From Loxodes magnus (Eukaryota; Ciliophora; Karyorelictea; Loxodida; Loxodidae): a DNA stretch of 64,000 nt. Shown in pieces: positions 60,590 to 64,000 of the stretch. Below the pieces are notes generated by a model, which saw nothing but the letters and a program-made list of their open reading frames with translations, was not told the DNA's origin and did no database searches. The stretch spans positions 84,987 through 148,986 of the forward strand of contig CAMPDV010001035.1 of NCBI GenBank assembly GCA_946699065.1, given 5' to 3'. Numbering within the stretch: position 1 is the stretch's first letter; each line of letters begins with the position of its first letter. The translations under genes were made by a program, and so were the position numbers.

Positions 60590-63500
60590 TTTAATTTTTA
60601 TAACTTACTTCAATAAATATTTAATTAAAATAACTCAATAAATTTTACTGACTTAATTTCAATAAAAATTAAATAATAAAATAATTTATTAAGCATACTT
60701 ATAAATATCTTATTTCTTAAACATTGATTTTTCTATTTTTGTCTTAAAACAAAACAAGATATTAAACTATCTGTAAAGTGTGCAAGCTTTTAAAATTTAA
60801 TTATTTTATATCTTTTTACTTTTAAATAAAAGGATAAATTATTATTTCAAAAGTATTATAATGAAGAATTTATATCCTTATTATAATAAATTTAATATGC
60901 ATTTATTAGTTACAACTTATTTGTGCTTTAAATCAAAAACTCTTAATAAGAAAACCTTATTTCGTTGTAGACCCTTTTAAATGATAAATAAAATATTACC
61001 ATTTTTTAAAAAACTATTGTTATTAATTATTATTTTTCACTTACATTTAATCAAAAAATTATTTCATTAAGCGTTTTACTAATTAAAAAAAAGGAAAAAA
61101 GGAAATAAAATAAGTTTCTTATTAATTAGTTTGAATAGAGATTAAAAAACATCAAATTATTTAAAAAAAAAACATTTTTAGTATTTATAAGATAAATTCT
61201 TTTAATTGCCCACTTTCTTACTAATATTTAATTAAAATTTTTATTTATAAAGGTCTCTCTTAAAATAATAAACTAATATAATTTATTACTTTTAATGTTG
61301 ATTCTAAGCAAAATAGGTTATATAAATGTAATAAATATAAGTAGTAGAAAGTAAATATTTAAATTAACTAGAAATGGTGTATCACTAATTTTATCTTACA
61401 ATTATTAAATAGTAATATTTAATTTTATTATTAAAATAAGCTTTAATATGTTTAATTATGTCAATTAAATACTTAAAATTTTATCCTCTTAGCTTTATTA
61501 GTTATTAATTTAAATTTTCTCTTTAATTAATAAAGATATTAGATTAGTTATAATTAATAATAGATTTAGATAACTTTCTCTTTTTATAGCAAACTAATAT
61601 TATATTTATTATTTATGTTATTTTTGTAATTATCATTTTAAATTAATAATACCTAAATTATTCTAGATTATTTAAAGATTAAAACTTAATTCTATTATTA
61701 TATACAAATCTATATTATATTGCTAACACTATTAATAGTCTCTTTCTTAAAATAAGTTGTTTGATATTAATAAATTTATAAGATTTTAGGAAAGGAAAAT
61801 ATTTTTACTATCTTCTATTATTATTTTCTGAATTAATAGAAAGAGTAAACTTAACATAATATGTTTCATTGTAATAAGCATGAGATAATATAATTATTAT
61901 ATTAGCTAGTATAAGTTATTTAAAACTAATCTAATAGATTATTATTTACTCTTAATATATTTTATTATTCTACTATTATTCTATATCTTTCTGTTCCTAA
62001 TCAACAATTCTACATGTTTTGCTTTATAGTACATAATCATTTATTAATCTTATACATTATAAAAGATTAAAATATAAAAAGCCGGTTCAGACAATTATAG
62101 AATTATTTGAAACTTAGGCATTAAAATAAGTTTTAATTTTAGATTATTTTCAATTTTCCTAAATTTAAATTATATTTATATATTCCTTTTTATTAACTAT
62201 CTTTTGTAATTAACTTTTGTTTGGAAAACTGATAAAAAGGTACATTTTGTAAAATATTTAATCTTAATTTATCTAAGTTTATTTTAGTGAGTATAAGAAT
62301 ATATTAAATTTAAAGTATTAATGATACTAGTTCTATAAAGCATTTAGGTAATTATATATACTAAAATAAATAGCAAAGAGAAAGCATTATTCTTTTATAT
62401 AATTAAATAAAGAAAACCTAGCTTAAATCTTCAATAGAGTCATTTATTCATTTATCTAAAATCCTCTATTTATCTTTAAATCAAGTGCTTAATATATAGA
62501 CTCCTTTACTAACTCATTTAGTAATACTAATTCATAAAAACTTAAAAGAAAATTCCTTTTTACTTTAACTGTACTTGGAAATATTCTAAGTACTTTAACT
62601 AGTTAAAGATAGGTTTAATTAGAGACTAATAAGAAATTTTCTTATCCTCTAGATAAAATATTTAATAAAACTGTGATTACATTTCTTATTAAGAATAATA
62701 TTTTTAATTAAAATAAGGAAAATTAATATTTTTCTATTTGTTTAATAAATATTTAAAATAATTTATTATAAAATCTATTAATATTTTATAAAAAAACCAA
62801 AGTAAATACAAAATAATTAATTAAATAATTCTAAATGATATTATAAATAAATATTTAAATATTTTATTAATCTTTAGATAAAACATATAATCAATTATGT
62901 AATCTATATTTTAACTTACAAATGTACTAAAATATTTTTAAAAGTTAAATTAAAAATTATAAGGAAAACTTAAGAAATTAAATTTTTCTATAAAAAATGA
63001 ATATAAAATTTACTAATTTTTTAATTGATATTATCAACTTCTATTAAATTATTTAAAATTATTACTAAAAGAAAAAATAAAGTATAAATTAATTATCTTA
63101 AAAATTAAAAAATTATAATTTAAAATTTTATACTTAACAATATTTGTGATAAAGATAAATATTAAAGAATATTAAAAATCTTACAAATCTGGCATCGATT
63201 GACTTTTAAATATAGAAATTAAACATAAAAATAATTATTCTTAGAAATTTTCAGTTTCAAAATATAAAAAATTAAAAATGTTAAAAAATTCTCTAACTTT
63301 CAGCTTTTTTATAAGTAGTCTATTAGAAGATAGTTTATTTTTACTATTTTTCATCCTTTATGGATGTATATATGTTAAAATTACTAATTTTTTTGTTAAT
63401 TTCAAATTTTAAACTTCTACTTAAGTGGAAACTTTTTAATATTTGAATAAATAAATAAAAATTATTTAATTTTTTATTTTCTAAACTTAATATGAAATTA

Positions 63501-64000
63501 AGCTTCATTTTTTTAAAAATAATTTTATTTTATTTAAATATTAGAATTCTAACTTTATATATTAAGTAAAGTAGCATAATTAATTAAAATTTTGAATTAA
63601 AAGCACATTTATTTTTTAATTTTATTGATTAAATATACCTATAAATAAAAAAATATGAAACTAGGAGTATTTTTATTAAAAGGAGAGTTAAAGATTGTCT
63701 AAGAACAATAGATATACAAATAAAATAAGATTAAACTTTTTGATAAATTTGTATTAAGAAAATAAAATATAAATGATAGTAAATTTGAATATTATTCTTA
63801 CTTATTTAAAAATTTAATATTATTTAAATATTTTAATCTAAAATTAAAATTTCTGGTAATTAAGTTTTATAAAAATTACTCATTTATAATTACAAATTAT
63901 AAGCTAAAATAATATAATTATAATAATAGTATTTATAATTTATTTACGTATCTTATATTTATTATTTTTATAAATTTAATTTCATAGAAAAATAATTAAT
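60590..64000. other. Noncoding outer segment of arm R3
   Basis: AT-rich, collinear in inverted form with L1 6,108 to about 1,590. No gene is recognised. It carries the degenerate palindrome core near 63,318-63,340. Confidence 0.45.

Larger units (their letters stand above)
58455..64000 (-). repeat. Arm R3, inner end cut by LINE C
   Basis: Inverted arm copy from the L1 8,170 equivalent outward, running past the window's right edge (63,960-64,000 matches L1 near 1,590-1,630). It contains the motif-bearing segment (motifs near 58,478 and 58,755-58,800), the WD40 gene (59503-60589) and the outer noncoding part without the L1 Gag and SINE inserts. Confidence 0.72.

Noticed and set aside
1-64000. 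CRISPR arrays, rRNA genes, telomeric repeats, bacterial-type operons
   Set aside because: No regularly spaced short repeats, no conserved rRNA segments, no C4A2- or C4A4-type telomere runs and no ribosome-binding sites were seen.

Overview
This window is eukaryotic and very AT-rich, and it reads as ciliate DNA with a nuclear code in which UAA and UAG mean Gln and UGA means Trp. I infer this directly. Five WD40 genes, two LINE reverse transcriptases, a LINE endonuclease and several CCHC zinc knuckles only make sense if TAA/TAG fill Gln positions and TGA fills conserved Trp positions (for example IK-I-[TGA]-N in WD repeats and A-[TGA]-ADD at the RT active site). TGA also sits at the same C-terminal position in four of five WD40 genes, so it probably doubles as the stop. 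That matches the known karyorelictean code (UAR=Gln, UGA=Trp or stop) and the Condylostoma-type code, and suggests a karyorelictid or heterotrich ciliate. With no dedicated stop codon, an open frame alone is weak evidence, and standard-code ORFs are almost all artefacts.

The backbone is five copies (arms) of one long repeat: L1 ~980-10,620 (+), R1 ~19,800-23,700 (-), L2 ~31,945-37,440 (+), R2 ~40,860-48,985 (-) and R3 ~58,455-64,000 (-). L1/R1 and L2/R2 face each other as large inverted repeats. Each arm carries one WD40 gene (6109-7195, 21444-22515, 33103-34186, 43885-45191, 59503-60589) with a 28-nt intron at one conserved place, then a long noncoding stretch with a recurring ~30-bp motif. 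L1, L2 and R2 also keep a small two-helix membrane ORF.

The spacers and flanks hold retroelements and a few possible host genes. LINE A (10.6-13.4 kb, +) is a 5'-truncated RT and C-terminal domain. LINE B (14.6-17.8 kb, -) has an endonuclease but has lost its RT. LINE C (52.1-58.44 kb, -) is nearly complete: ORF1, endonuclease and RT. There are also LINE fragments at 1-975 and near 19.5 kb. Three related Gag-like ORFs with coiled coils and CCHC knuckles occur at 3.7-2.9, 28.7-29.4 and 40.8-40.0 kb, with a further one at 29.5-30.0 kb. Two families of GC-richer SINE-like inserts carry 16-17 bp target duplications and share a 3' tail. Non-mobile candidates are a long membrane-type ORF (26,299-28,434), a 272-residue ORF of unusual composition (complement 50,127-50,945) and a tRNA-Glu (complement 38,473-38,545).

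The most interesting system is the arm-borne WD40 family. The blades are nearly identical except at a few surface positions, indels between the copies I read are mostly whole codons, and blade number varies from 5 to 7. This pattern recalls the repertoire-generating WD40 domains of fungal NLR proteins, here placed on giant inverted repeats. All coordinates of decayed elements are approximate because I worked by eye.
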